Shown here piece by piece: positions 1-19,900 of a stretch of 64,000 bases of DNA (position 1 is its first letter; every line of letters starts with the position of its first letter). Under the pieces are notes generated by a model that had not been told where the DNA came from, made no database searches, and was given only the letters and a program-made list of their open reading frames with translations. A program made the translations under genes and the position numbers. Source of the stretch: Paralichthys olivaceus. Its lineage: Eukaryota > Chordata > Actinopteri > Pleuronectiformes > Paralichthyidae. The stretch spans positions 14,432,316-14,496,315 of the forward strand of contig NC_091098.1 in assembly GCF_024713975.1 (NCBI RefSeq), written 5' to 3'.

Positions 1-423
1 TGGAAACAAGGGGAAACAGGAGACATGACTCTATCCAAAGGCAAAACATCTGTCTCTTACCACCTCTAGATCATTAGTTAACACATAATATCTGGTTTGT
101 TTAATATCAAGTGTAAAATATTCAAACTCAACTTCAACACTGAAAAACACACATACAAACAGTGACACTGGACACGCTTGTATAATCAGACTGGGTAAAA
201 ACAACATAACTTGGTAATTTCATGAACAGAAATGGCGTATGTGTTTGTTAGTGTTGAGTTAAGAGGTTAGCTCTGATCACAAGATGCATGCAGGGTCACA
301 TTTTAATGCTAGGTGTGAATGCATGCATTCGGAGCTCTCCGCTTGCAATCATATCACAAAAAACACATGTTAATACCAGGTGTGCACGGGCCCCTTCTCA
401 TTCTCAGCAAAATCTCACTGTTA

Positions 424-6150
<5,727 letters not shown>

Positions 6151-6450
6151 TCCTGCAGGACCAGCCGCCGAACACCGACTGCACTTTCTGCGCACACCGA
6201 GCTGGGTCCTCCGAGCGAGCCCGAGTTCAACTTCTCACCAAGTTCCGAAACAGAGAGGAGCGAAAGAAAACGGTTTCTTCGCCGTCAGACAACTTTGCGT
6301 CGTGTTACCGAAGCGCCTTCGTGCTGAACGCTGCAGAATCACCGTCCGCGGCTGCGTGCACGCTTCCAGACGCTCGCGCTGGTCGCTCCCTGCTCTGCTA
6401 ACTCAGACACCTCCGAGATCACAGCCCCGCTAACTGCCCGCACCGACGGC

Positions 6451-6460
6451 TCTCGCGAGA
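6451..6460. promoter_or_regulatory. TCTCGCGAGA palindrome in mapk14 promoter
   Basis: A perfect TCTCGCGAGA palindrome lies about 300 bases upstream of the mapk14 ATG in a CpG-rich block (roughly 6160-6500). This motif is a known vertebrate CpG-island promoter element bound by BANP and related factors. The exact match and its position next to a first coding exon are seen directly; binding is inferred. Confidence 0.6.
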
Positions 6461-6679
6461 ACTCATGGCCCGGGACAGCGCGAGCTGAAACCCGTGCTGC
6501 TTTCAATTGCTCCCGGAAGACATGGCTTTTTTATATATATATATATATATACAAAAGATCACTAATGTGAAATTACACATAAGAACAAAGGACTAATAAC
6601 ATTTCTTTTAAAGGAGGAATTAAACAGTGACTCCCCCTCGACATCCAGCTGTGGACACTAACTAAATACATTGACTCAA

Positions 6680-6790
6680 GTAAGACAAGAGATAAGATAA
6701 AAACTTTATTGATTCACAACCCTGGGGAATTCAGTTGTTGCAGCAGCAGGCAGGTCAGGATGACGTAGACAGGGGAATAAGATTTGCTGC
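6680..6790. repeat. Dispersed repeat tail, 'ACTTTATTGAT' family, copy 1
   Basis: It contains AAAACTTTATTGATTCACAA followed by a GGGGAATTCAG-like segment, a signature of a very common fish dispersed repeat tail. A related copy occurs near 59765 and a weaker one near 49097. The family name is not certain; a non-LTR retrotransposon 3' end is likely. Confidence 0.45.
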
Positions 6791-6969
6791 AAATAACTTG
6801 CATTTTACTCGAGTGCTTTTACTTTATACTTCCACAAGACAAACATTGTTCTTTTTACACTGCATGGGTGTCCCTACTGCCAGCAGGGTTTTTCATAACT
6901 GCAGCACCTTGTTAATTTGTTAACATTACTTTAAAGGGATGTTAGAATATTTTATCTTCTATTTTAAAA

Positions 6970-7125
6970 TGTTTTGTATTATATCATTTGCTGTCTGATT
7001 TTATATTAAGTTGTATTATTTTGCTTCTTGTCTTTGAAGTTTTGTCTTCTGGTTTTATTTGTCCTCTTTGAGTCAGCTGAATGTAACTATCAAAATAAAG
7101 TTATTGTTATTATTACTGTTGTGGT
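6970..7125. repeat. Retroposon-like AT-rich tail
   Basis: A T-rich stretch ends in CAAAATAAAGTTATTGTTATT followed by ATT repeats, resembling the 3' tail of a fish retroposon. On the minus strand TTTATT at 7054-7059 could also serve as a distal elapor1 poly(A) signal. Neither reading is settled. Confidence 0.3.
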
Positions 7126-7210
7126 TGTTGCAGGAAGTATACTAAGCACAATACTTTTCTCAGGAATATTCCACCAATGTTTACCATACTTGATTTAGCA
7201 AGATTTACAA

Positions 7211-7238
7211 TGTGTGTGTGTGTGTGTGTGTGTGTGTG
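7211..7238. repeat. (GT)n microsatellite
   Basis: Fourteen uninterrupted TG dinucleotides within the probable elapor1 3' untranslated or downstream region. Confidence 0.9.
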
Positions 7239-7788
7239 ATGGAATGTTTCATGTTCTGCAATGTGATATTACAAGAAAAACTTGAAGGCAGCATTTTAGT
7301 TGTATACATTTTTAGAGATGCAGATTTATAGTTTTTACATGTAGAATAGGTCTTTACTTCACAGTAAAACAAAATAATGGCCTGAACATAAATGCAGCAG
7401 ACAATGTTATCAAAAGCCAAAGCAAATAAAAATCATAAATGAACAAATAACAATATCTGACTGAACTACATCTCTGGTCAAATAAAAAAGAGAAAAATTA
7501 AACATATAGTTAAAGTTATATTAAATGTACACAAACAATCAAATCTATAAAAAGTGTAACTTCATCCACAGTGTCAGATAATTTTTTCAACACCGTTTTT
7601 AATTTTTTTAAATACACAATATCCCCAATGTGGAGACTTTGTATTTCACTGTTAGATTTGGAAACCTAACATATGACAAATAATACTAATCACCACTCTT
7701 AACATTATTTTAAACTCCCTCAGTAAGCCAACATTCGTTGTAACAAATCAAATTCATTCGACCATCAAAGATCTGTTCATCGTCTGAT

Positions 7789-10700
7789 TTAAGCTTCATC
7801 CGAATCCTCATCCTCCTGTTGGAAGCGAGAAGATGACGACTTCAGCGGAACTGAGTCAAATCCGTCTGATGTCCTCTGAAAACACAAAGAGAATAACAAG
7901 AAGCATGAAAAGTAGTCCCATACTGTATGTGTGTGTGTGTACTGTGCCTTTACTTATATTTTTTTGAGGACCATTTTGAGCATAGACCTCATGAAGTGTG
8001 AGGCCTCATTTTTTCAAAGAGCTGTTTGTAGCCTAAGACTTGCTTTTAGAGTCAGGATAGAGATAGAGAACAATTAAATAGTGGTGAATGAGCCCTGGCA
8101 ACTGGTTTTTGAATGTCTTATTGATTCTTATTCTTTGTGATTAAGTTGTATATTTATACATATATATATATATATATAAAAAAGATAATTACAGCCCATA
8201 GAAGCTAGTTTCAGCTTCATAAAAGAAAGGACGGTGGGAGGAGGAGGTCAGGTTTGAGCAAAAAAAAATCTGAGTCAGGTTACATTTTGAAATGAGAGAA
8301 AATAATAAAATATTAAAAGAGAAATACATTTTTTAAAATCTAGTTAGGGTTAGAAAAAAAGGATTCTTGAGGTAGTTTTAAAATTTATAAAATAACTTTC
8401 TATGATTGGGAGGAGCAGAGAAGTGGGTTGATTAAGGGGGGGGAAATAAAAAATGGAAAAATAATTGAATAAAATATTAACTGGTACTAATATGTCTGGT
8501 GTAGTGATTAAAACTGCTATTGATTTATTTGAGCTGTTATTATTAAAGGTAATGCACACAGTTTGGTTGAGAGGCGGGAAGGATTAAATCAAATAATTAT
8601 AATAGATAAGTCTAAATAGGATTAGGATCAGGTTTAGGCTTGGTGATTAGTCGTGATGGGTAAGGTCAGGAGCGAGGGAACGCATCATGCCAATGTGTGT
8701 CCTCACTAAGACACAAGTACAACAATGTCTGTGTGTTTGTGCGAATGGAGCTGTTACTGACCTCTCGTGAGAAGGACTTAATTTTGGTGAAAAAAGATTT
8801 CTTGGTTAAGTCCATGAGTTCATCCTCTGCGTCTTCTCCCTCCATTATTGCACAGCTGTCTGCGGTGGGCAGCTCACACTCATTTCCCCCAGAGCTCATC
8901 ATCAGCTTGGAGTATTTATACTGCAACCTGCAGGTGGAGGATGACAGAGATACAAAAATCTGATTGGAAAAGCTTTCATGCTATTATTTTAGCTTTAGTT
9001 CTAGAGAACGTGGAGCTCAATGGTCTCACCTGCGCGTCTTCTTCCAGAAATAGCAGCTGACAGTGATGAGCAGCACAGCAGCAACTATTCCCGTGGTCAC
9101 ACCAAACTTTAGCCAGAAATCCAGACTCACACAGGCGCTGACTTTTTGTGCTGGTAGAGATTTTCCTCCATAACACTGTAACGGCTGCTGCCACACATAG
9201 GTGGTTTTCTAGGGGGGAAAATTCCTCAAATTGTTGTTAAGGGTTAAGTCGCACCTGCCCTATGAGACAAATAGTAATTTGTGAATATGGGCTGTATGAA
9301 TAAAATTGGATTGATTGATTGTTGAACTATTCCTTTAAATGTGCACATAAACAATACACTACAGTGAGTAAAATACAAGATGCTGCTCTTTGTGGCTAAA
9401 TGATCACATGAACTGGAAAACTCAAACCATCTTTATATATTTTTTCTCTGTAATCTATTGTTACATATCTAGAATCTTGAAGTAATTATTGTCACACAGG
9501 ATGAGTTTCCAGTTGATCTATGATGGATTTGTGGGTAAAGCTTTTTTTGTCAGTATCTCTACCTGTATTCCCTGGATACAAGCGCTGACGATTTCTCTGT
9601 AGTGGCTATTGGTGCAAAGTGGACATGCATGCTGGCTCTGCCATAGGAGGTGGAACACACAACCATCACACGTCCCTTCTGAACAGTTACTGTGGAGGAA
9701 AACAAAGTAAAAGAGATGTTTGGAAGCTTCACTTGGCAAAATGTTTCTTCAGGGAGCCACTTTATTCAGGGAGCTCAGTCAGAAAACCGAGCTTGGTTGT
9801 GGTGTGAGATACCTCGGCAGAGTGATGTGGTCTTTAGCAGTCACTGCTGGATCACATCTCAGTCTGATGGCGGCCGACCTGCCTTGTTTACAAGCCTGAG
9901 TCGTCTCACTGGACCTGGAAATGTCACGGACATGACAAACATGAACGTCTAAACTCATCTATTCATTTTATCTACACCATTTTGATTTCTCTATTTCATT
10001 TTATGGTTTAAGTATCAAACATTTGCTGTGAAAAATATGTATTTGAGGGCATCACAGTGGATGAATAAAACAGAATGAATCGTGATCGTTCTTACTTGTA
10101 ATAGAAGATGACGTCCTTCAACATGGACGCAGACGGGAACAGCCATTCAGGAGAGGAGATGCCGCTCAGCTTCATTTCAGTGGTGACGCCTTCACAATGA
10201 CAACATAGGTTTGTTATCTGATGAATGACACTTACACAGTTTAAACCAATGGCTCTCATACTCCTTTTTCTTGCATCTCCACAAAACAATGCCTGTGTTG
10301 ATGCCTCAGACTGTGAGGGGTTTACTCATAGAGGGATTCACAGGGATAGCTGAAGCACCATTAGTGGTAATAGAACCAACAGAGGAGTTAAAGGAGAGTC
10401 CGCTCTAATTCTCTATGAAACACTTATGACCAAATAAGGCACAGTCGGAGATAGAAGTTTTGGAAAGAACGTCCATTTACGAAAAGTTTCACAATAGTGT
10501 GACATAGCCAGGTTTTTCTAAGCACTGACACACTATGATGCTGAGTGAAAAATCTTGATGCACGCAACCAGTGTGAGTGAGAAAACAGAGTGTGCTACCA
10601 GAGTTAACTGCCCTTCATAAAGGTTTGGAACTTTTCATCACACTTTTCAGAAATCTTATAAATATATCATCACATTTTACAGGTAGGGCCTTCAGTCCGT

Positions 10701-13700
10701 ACCGACAAGTGAGTCACCGATGAGGATCGGCTGCGAGGACACCACACTCTGACTCCTGATTTCAGACGGAACTACAGTGGACTGGCAGAGGTAACCTTTG
10801 ACCTCCTTCCCACTCCCTGTTGCATTGTCCACACAGGTAGCTGGCATACGACTCTGTAAGAGAAACACAACAGGTCAAAATACATGTGATAATGTAATTT
10901 CACAAAAACATAAATATGGATCATGGCTTTCTGACCTCTTTCCCACACAGAGCAACATTAAAGCTCTGGTGATATTTCAGGCCTTTGCTGGTGAAGCGGG
11001 GGCTGCTGTGGAAGCCGGTGGCGTTGGCCAGAGGAGAGAAGTCATAGTGCAGTAGTGCTCCTCCTCTCGTCTTCACATCCAGCATACAGTCACTGAGACA
11101 AGCTGAGTAGGCCTGGAGGGTGAGGTCAGGAAGTCAACACATGCATTTACATGCACATCATAGTCTGTTTGTATTGGGTGGATTCATGTGTGAAGAATTA
11201 TGATGTGGGACGAGATATATATGATATAATATCTTATTTAAAAAGGCACACATTAGGAAAAAAAGCACATTAGTCAAGTCAACATTAATTCATGTAAATT
11301 AGCTATAAGCAATCAAATATAAAAATATTTTCTCACTTTCACACAAAAAAGAATGAAAGAGAAATAAGAAAGGTACATAAAAGCAAGCATTATTATATAT
11401 GGGTATATAGATACATATATAGTTAAATCATTTTATTGATTTTATTGTTTTATGTTTTCTTCATCCATTAAATGATATTTTGAAGCCCTGTACACATTTC
11501 CAGGGAAGTACATATTAAATCTTGTTGAACCTAACTTCATTTTATCATCGTTAGTTTTTTCCCTGATACAATTAAGGGTAGATGAATAACCTAAAAACAT
11601 GAAACTCATCCTTTAATAAAACCCCACAGTGTATAATTTGTAATTATGTGTTAAAGGAGAACATTCAATTCCTCAAACCTCCAGAAATAAACCTGAGGAC
11701 ATGAACTCACCAGTTTCTCAGTGAACAGCATTTTGTTCATCTCACCTTGTTTCTCTTTGTGTTTGGACCACAGCGGATACAGGCATCCTCTCCGACCGGC
11801 TGCTCAGCCCTGATGAAAGTGTTCGGCGAGCATCTCTTACACACCCCTGTCCTGTTGACCATATAGTGTCCCGGTGGGCAGGGAACACAGGCCTCATCAG
11901 AGGTCATGGCACAGCGGCGACACTGTGAGGCCACACCTTCCATCACGTTGGTGATGTGGATGGCGTAGATCTTTGCAATGTCACCACTGTACTCCCTCTC
12001 CTGAGGAAAGAGAAGCATTAGGTCTCAGTCACCAGCTGAGTCCTTCTTTACACAGGGACATTATTTCTTCTGCTAAAAGGAAAAAAAAAGTGTTTTATAA
12101 ATACATATATATATTCAATGGTGGATAAATTGAAGTGTTGTACCTGTTCGCAAATTTGAGGTGCCTGATTTGAGTATTTACATTTTCTGCAACTTTCTAT
12201 ATCCCCTCCACCATAACTCAGATACAAATATTGTACTGCAGTACAATTATATTTCAGTTACTTTGCAGATTCCGATTAGAAATATAAAATGTAATCAACA
12301 AATTATTGTGGTGTATTATTTTAGATAAAGACCTGGTTGATCAAGAGGGGAAATAATATTAATAATTAATGAGAAGTTTTGGTTTAACAAGTGCTTTCAC
12401 TTTTTATTCTTTAAATATAATTTGTCAGGTAATATTGTTGTACTTTCACTTAAGTAAAAGTGCATGAATGCATTTACGGAAAGGTTTTTGCACCACAGTA
12501 TATTACTTCCTAAGTGCTCGTGCACAACAGTTCATGTTGACATTACCGAAGCAGACACACAGCTCAACACTGCCCTCTAGTGTTAAGAGTAATGTTTGGA
12601 GGTCAAACCTTCTCTCTGTCAGTGCAAAAACAGAACTGAAATATGGTGCTACAGCAGTTTCTCACCTTCTGTGATCATTTAAAACATTTCCAGTCATTCT
12701 TTGTGCTTCATCTCATTCACCTCTTGCAGTTCCTCATGCTGTGCTTAAATGAGTGTATACTTTTATACAAACTTTAACTGTAACAAGCTAAACATCAAAA
12801 CTAAAACTAAAAATGTCTTTAACCGTCATTGTTAAAATGATGCTGACATTTTAATCAGTCAGTAATGCTAAGTTTTTGATCCATGCTTTTATATTCACTT
12901 CTTGTGTTTTGTGATCATGTTTATTTCTCTTGAAAAGTCAATACAAAATGTCTGAGGGACAGAAAGTGATCATCATATTGTTAGTGGGGATGTGCTGCTG
13001 TGTTCGTGTCTCACAATGTTAAATTTCTCTGTGCGTTGAAACGTCCACGTGAAGCTCACAGTGCTGTTGCTCTGGATGAGGTAGGAGTACGACTGTTTGC
13101 TGTTGCTGCCCTTCCACTGCTCCACCACAACGTTATTCCACTGATTATAACCCTGCGAAGGAAATGCATTTTATTCACACTCCTGTTCATGTGAAGCTTG
13201 ACGTCTTTCATCATCACCTGACAGGTTTTCACTCACAGCGAGGAAGAAGAGTTTACAGTCAGCTGTACACATGGTCTCAAAGACAAATGTGATACGAGAC
13301 AGTTCTCTCCTTTCACTGTCTTTGGCCAGAGACTGAGGCAGCCTGCGGAGACACGAGACATTTTAATCAATTCTTACACTGCAACGTGGAGCACACACAC
13401 CAGAAAGTTGTATGTGTAATTTCTTCAAGAGAAATGTTTGACTTCACCTGTATCCAGGGACGTTGAGCATGAGCATCAGATAATCTGTGTCCTGATCTCC
13501 AGGGGCTGTGTAAATGTATTCGCCAGCCACCTCCCATGCTGTGAATGCAGATGAAAAAACACACTGATACATTCCAATGCTGTTAAACCATTGACTGTTT
13601 ATAAAGATGGACGACATGACAGCGAGCCAATGTTAGTGGATTGGACGTAGCCCAAACTAAAAAGTCTGGTAAATTTGGTTCTAATTGCTAATTTGATGCT

Positions 13701-13915
13701 ATAAAAACAGGGTGACATTTCATGAGTGACAGCCGAGACAGACTTCCTTGAGCGGGACCTCAACACCACAGCCCCACCCCATGCTAACTACCGCGCAGAC
13801 ACAGCCTTCAAATGCACAAGACTGTGACGTTCTCTAGAAAGTGGGAGGAAGTGGAGACCTGTTGTCTCTCTTACATACAGTCTGTGTTTCCGACCAACAC
13901 ACACACAAACACACA

Positions 13916-13954
<39 letters not shown>

Positions 13955-16900
13955 CATCATGTGAGTCATCTTTTCAAAATAACTCCTATGCAAAATACTT
14001 CGAAATATAGATAACAACCTCAACCACAAGTATTGCAGTGAGAAATTGTGACGCCGAACATTTAAATTCAGTTTCCCACCATGGACAAAATAATTAACTA
14101 AATAACTAAATGATATTGAGGTCTGTTTGCAAACATCTGCACCATTAGATATTTAGTGAAGGTTATTCTGTCAAAATGCAGATAGTTTTAAACAAAAATC
14201 TAATTAATGATTCCTGGGCATAAACCATGTCATATTCTTCACTCTCTACCTGATTTCTTTAATGCCGTGATGCTCTGAGGTCATTTTCCGGTGTTAACAG
14301 TCAGCTGTTATGACGTCTATAATGGATATTTTCTTACCCGTTCTTTGGATGGAGCCGCTCAACTCTCGTCTGAAGATGGAGCTCTTCATGTTGCTCGGCA
14401 TTGTGTTCCACCATTTGTACTCGAACCCCACCACTGGCTCTGTGCCGACAGGACACTGAGCACAGGCTGTGGGTAGATAATGCGTTATCACGTAAATATA
14501 AAGGTTTCACTGTGTACCTCAAAACTGGATAAAATAGGGGTTGAGTAGCATCACCATCAAGTTTGAATGTGAACATAAAAAAGTTGTGTTGTATAATTAG
14601 TGACTTAAGCTTTTATAAACAGACTCATAATTCAATATAGAATTTGTTAATGATTGTGATAGCTGCTCTGTACCTGTTCCGTTTGAGTAGAGGCCGTTGG
14701 TGCAGGGTTCGCAGGTGGAGGAGTTGGTGACAAAGAAACCAGGGTTACATGGTGGACAGGTATGTTTCTCCCCTGACGCAGGAAGCGTCACTGCTCCTGC
14801 AATGGTCTCGTTGCAGATCTTCGGTTCAATCCACTTGAACATGAGTTGCGTCTGAGACACACAACAAGCCAGACATTAACAAATGGAAGAGGTGAGCAGT
14901 GCCTCTGTGACACAGTCAGCAAAGACATTTTATATCTAAGGACACACGACAGCTAGAACAGATGATTGTGGCCAGCAGGATTCAGAAAGATCAAGAATTA
15001 TCACCCTGTGGTTGTATGTCTCCATCAACCAGTCCAGTTTCAGTTGTCAGAAATGTTTTTCCAGAGTCATATGAGGTCACAATGACCATTAACCAGTAAA
15101 ATCGAAATCATTTTTGAGACTAACTGACAACTGGTCACAATACGAAGAAATTGTCAACATATAGACTTGACCACCAACATCTAATTCGTTTATCTGTGAG
15201 TCTAAGTGATGATTTATACCAAACTGAAACAGCTTTTGCATTCAACAGAATGAAACAGACGCACTTACAGAAAAATAATGCATCTGGCCTGTAGCTGTTG
15301 GCAGCGTGAAGGCATGAAAATGAGGCAGGTTCAGCAGAGGTGAAGCTGCATGAAAGCTGCCTCCATGTATCATATCTTTGTGTCCACATTACCTTTCCCT
15401 CAGAGTCACAAGGTGTGTGAGTGTAGAAGTAGTCACTGTTTGTGCACGCTGGTCTCGGTTTGCAGTTCCCTGAACCAGCCTCTGAAAAACAGAAACAAAG
15501 CCGGATAAAACAGACGAGGGGAAAAAAACAGCCGACATTAAGATCCAGTGATAAGAAACTACACATACTGTGTAGCCTCTAAAGCAGTAAATGATGTATT
15601 TGCATGCAGATTATACTATATTATACTGTGCTATATGTGTGGCTATATGCAAATACATAGTGGTTCACGGGTCAGACGTATCTACGAAAGCGATGCCAAG
15701 TTAAAGAACACGCCAGTGAGTAATATGATTCTCTTTGTGGACAGAGCATTAGAAATGCAAACATGAATACCTGCATATTTGTCTTGTTCACACTCATGGC
15801 AAACAGTGGCGCCCTTAGTGGAGTAAGTACCAGCGGGGCAGGGGGCACAGCGGGCAGATCCTGCTTTAGCACTATGGGTGCCAGGTTTACAGCGGAAACA
15901 CTCTGATGTGTAGGCCACACCTGGAAGAAAAGCATTCACCAATTTTAAATCACTAAAGGTCATGCGGGTAAGATTTACATGAAAAGGATCTAGTGGCAGA
16001 AATTGAATATAAAATAATCCTACTGAAGTTTGTACTGGTGTGTTTTATCTAAATTGTACAAATAGTTGTTTTTTTTACCCTAATATTATCCCTTTAAATT
16101 TAGATACTTTATATTAACATCAGGAGTGGGTCCCCTCTACTGAGGCAGCCATGTTTTTTACAGTAGCCCAAAGTGGACAAACTAAACACCTTTTGAGTTT
16201 TTATGACAACTGAAGTCTACCACAGGTTATTTTTCATGTTTGGAAGATGAGGGTGAGGTGAGGGGTGTTCAGCTGCAACATGCAACTTCACCACTAGATA
16301 TCACTAAATTCTACACACTGAACCTTTAACAAAGATATTCAAATAAAGAAGAGGAGAAATGCAGAAATGTTTTTAGCCTGGCAGCACACAACACTCAGGG
16401 GTTAGTCTACCTGAGATGGCGATGTTTCTCAACAGCACAGGTTTGACAGTGCCGGCCAGCAGAGTGTACGCTGTGGTTCTCCAATACAGCACATTACTGC
16501 CCTTGTTCAGTTCAACCTGCAAAGAGTCGGTGTGAAAAATGGAAGAGGAACAGAAAAGAAATAGAGGAAAAACAGACTGTTGACTAAAGCTATGTGGTGT
16601 CTGAAATGTTATGTGTTGTCTTCCCTTTAAAGGAAATTTATCTTTGGGTTTGAGGCCCACAGGTCCTGAGAAAATCGGAGGAAGTTTAGGTTGTCTGAGA
16701 AAAACTGAATGTAGGCAGGAGCGATGCACATTGACCCCGGATCTCTCCCTAGGCAGACTGCAGTGCTTGTATTGATGCTGAATTTTTTGTAATAAACATT
16801 TTATACAATTAAGACAGTGTCATCTGAGATTCCTTCATCATCTTCACATCATCGCAACCCCAATATACGACAGCTACACTGCAATGTAAACAGTGTAGGG

Positions 16901-19900
16901 GACAGAAGAGTCTTGGCCCAGATGTCCACTGTGTAAATCAGAAGCCCCAAAATATTGCCTGTTTCCCCCAGAGACTAGAGATAGCACTCGGACTAACCTT
17001 GTATTTACTCCAGTTTTTCTCTGAGGTCTTCATCCATCGGTTTGCAGAATCTGTGGACTGACACTGGTCATTCTGAACCTGCAGGAGAGGAGGGAAAAGA
17101 ACAAGAGGTCACCAAGTGTTTCAGCTGAAAACAGCTTTATCGCAACCCACAGTCGCTTTATATCACTTACAAAGAACTCAAAGTAGATGCTGCTCTCCGA
17201 GTAGAAATACTCGAAGGACACAGTCCCAGGCTCCTTCAGACTCACAGCGTAGGACAACAACGCTGTGCACTCATCTGTGTTTGAGGCAATGAATTCACCC
17301 CCTGGTGTCCAAGTTGAGCTGGAATAACATCAGCAGCAAAGACTATTCAATTTTACGTTTCTTCAAACCAACTGAACACTGAGAATAATCGATCAATCGA
17401 GCAGAGACAAAAGTATAAAGACTTTGTGAGGAACAGTATATATTTACTTGGAGCAGTCTGTGTGGCTGTCCCCTCCATTTGTTGCCTCCCCATGGGTGAT
17501 AAAACCTGTCGGCAGGCTGTCCCACTCATCAAATGCCACACCGGTGCCCAGAGAGTAGGTGCCTGCAGTACACTTCTGACATTCCTGTGACTGCATGTCC
17601 AGAAACTCCCCGTCACTACAGGAGAAGGCTGGAGGAGGAAAAAAACACCAAAAAACAAAGGGCAAAAACAGAGAGGAGAGGCTTCATGGAGATGTGCAGA
17701 TGGCAAAGGACAGATACAGTTTAATATTTACACCTGAAAGCTGGAATATAGGGTGGAGGTTTTCAGAAAGTGTACAAACACAACATGTAAAAGTAAGAAA
17801 CTCACTGCACTGAGTGCCTTTGACTGGATCTGGTAGACCCGTGCATGTGTTGGCTTTGTTGGGAACCGCCACTCGCCATCGAGAGCCAAGTACGTCACAC
17901 TGGGTGTACTCAAAGTGATAATCTGACTGCAGGGACATAACACAGGTGTGAGTTTCACACAGCAGGTTGAAAAACAGTAGAAAGAGATAAGCAACGACTG
18001 ATGATTGTTTTCATTCATTCATCTGACAATTAATCTAAATATTTGATTAATGAATTAGCTTCTCGACAAAATTATATGTTCTAAACCCCCAAATATTTTG
18101 ATTATTTTTGAAAGATGCCTTTCTTTGTGTACGACAAAGAAAGGCATCAAATCCATATATTTGGGAAACTAGAATCATAAAATCTATTTTTTCATTTATT
18201 TATCCATTTATTTATTTGCATAGTATTTCTAAAAAGCACACATAAAAGTAAACATACATAGAAAATAACATAAAAACAAATAGTAGTCATGACACCAACT
18301 ACAATAATAAAAACTAGAATTAGGTAAGATCAGAGAACGCTGCACAATAAAAATACATTTTAAGTTTTGATTGAAAGAAAGCCACTGACTTACAGTCTGA
18401 CTAATGGATTAATTGGCTGTTGCAGCTCTGCAGAAGATGCACATGAGTAAGAATTTAGGCTGTTCCTAAAAATGCATAATCAGATTGTTTTATACCTCTT
18501 GACTTTTTTTCTCAGACCAGGCCAGCCTCTTTTACAAATAAAAGTTAGAGCAAATATTAACACAGGAGTCATTCTCAACTGTTTTCAATCTCATTCATCA
18601 AGGATGTGCTGACTCTGCAGCCTCAGGGTTTATTTACTTGGCCGAGGGGGGAGAAATGATGATTCATCCAATCCTTCTGCAAACAGGGAATTATGGTGTT
18701 GTCCCAGAACTTTGGAGACAGAGGGAGCTCAAGTGTAAAGCTCTTTTTTCCCACTGTGTTTATTGTTTAGCATCTAGATAATTACAGTAAGTGACTGACA
18801 AACACTGCCCCACCCTCAATAATGTTATTTGTGATGACGTGACACAGCGTTAAAGGTTATCTTGTTGATCTGACACCTGAAGCAAGTCATGAGTTCTGAG
18901 CACAGTGGGGTCTTAAGATTTGCTCATTGACCAGCCTGCTGTTCCTGATAAGGTCAGTCAGCACTAATCCAGGCCCACACACGCACGGACACACAAACAC
19001 CTGGAGACACAGCCTGTGGGATTAATAGTTAACAGAAACACACACAGCAGCACCACCACTTCTCTGGCCTGTGTTTTCGATTAGAGCTGCTACATTAGCT
19101 GTGGGGGTATCAGGTGAACAGGATCTTTGTGGGAGGACCTGATGTAAAAATGCATCAAACTGTGGAGATGGGCTGTAGCCTAATCGCCTATACTGGAAAC
19201 AAACATGAGGAAACCACAGCAACAGGACATCATGACCCCTGTGCCTCATGGTCAGTGGACTGGCATGGAAACAGAGTCACCTGGAAAGAGTGGCAGTCAC
19301 CAGAGCTCCTTGCTCATTAGAGGAACATTTATAGGCTCACAAAGCTGAAAATAAAAGCTCACAGCTCCCTGGTAAACCAAACACTCTGGTGTTATATTCA
19401 AAGTCATCTGATAAAATGTTTAATCTACCTGTTCTGTTACTATGCAAAGTGAAAAACATGGAAGGGTGAGGACGGGGGAGCAGACAATGCAGCATATGGA
19501 AGATCTGGTAAAACAAGTGCCTGCAACAGCACAAGGGAATGACTAATGCAATTCAAACACTCAGAGAGCAAACATATGCTCACTTCCCCCACACACGATA
19601 TGTTCAAGTGTCTCACTGGTGCTGCTGAAACACAATGTCAATATGTATCTATTCAAAACTCCCATTTAGAAAATGCACATTTTAATTTGACAGCATTTAA
19701 AGTCACTTCTCCGGTGAGACAAATTTAAAACACAGAGCTTGAGCAGGTTTCATTGTATCATCAGACTTTAGGAGGAGTGGAGCTGTTACAAACACCTGGA
19801 ATTTGTGCTCACAAACAGGCTGAACTTTTCTTCACCTCACATGGATCATATGTTGTTTCTTAGATGAAATGTCCATCTTCAAATTCTGCTTCATAATCTT

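Noticed and set aside
9285-9335. GGGCTGTATGAATAAAATTG followed by GATT repeats as a poly(A) site or gene end
   Set aside because: It lies inside an elapor1 intron and looks like a decayed fish repeat tail; too short to call confidently.
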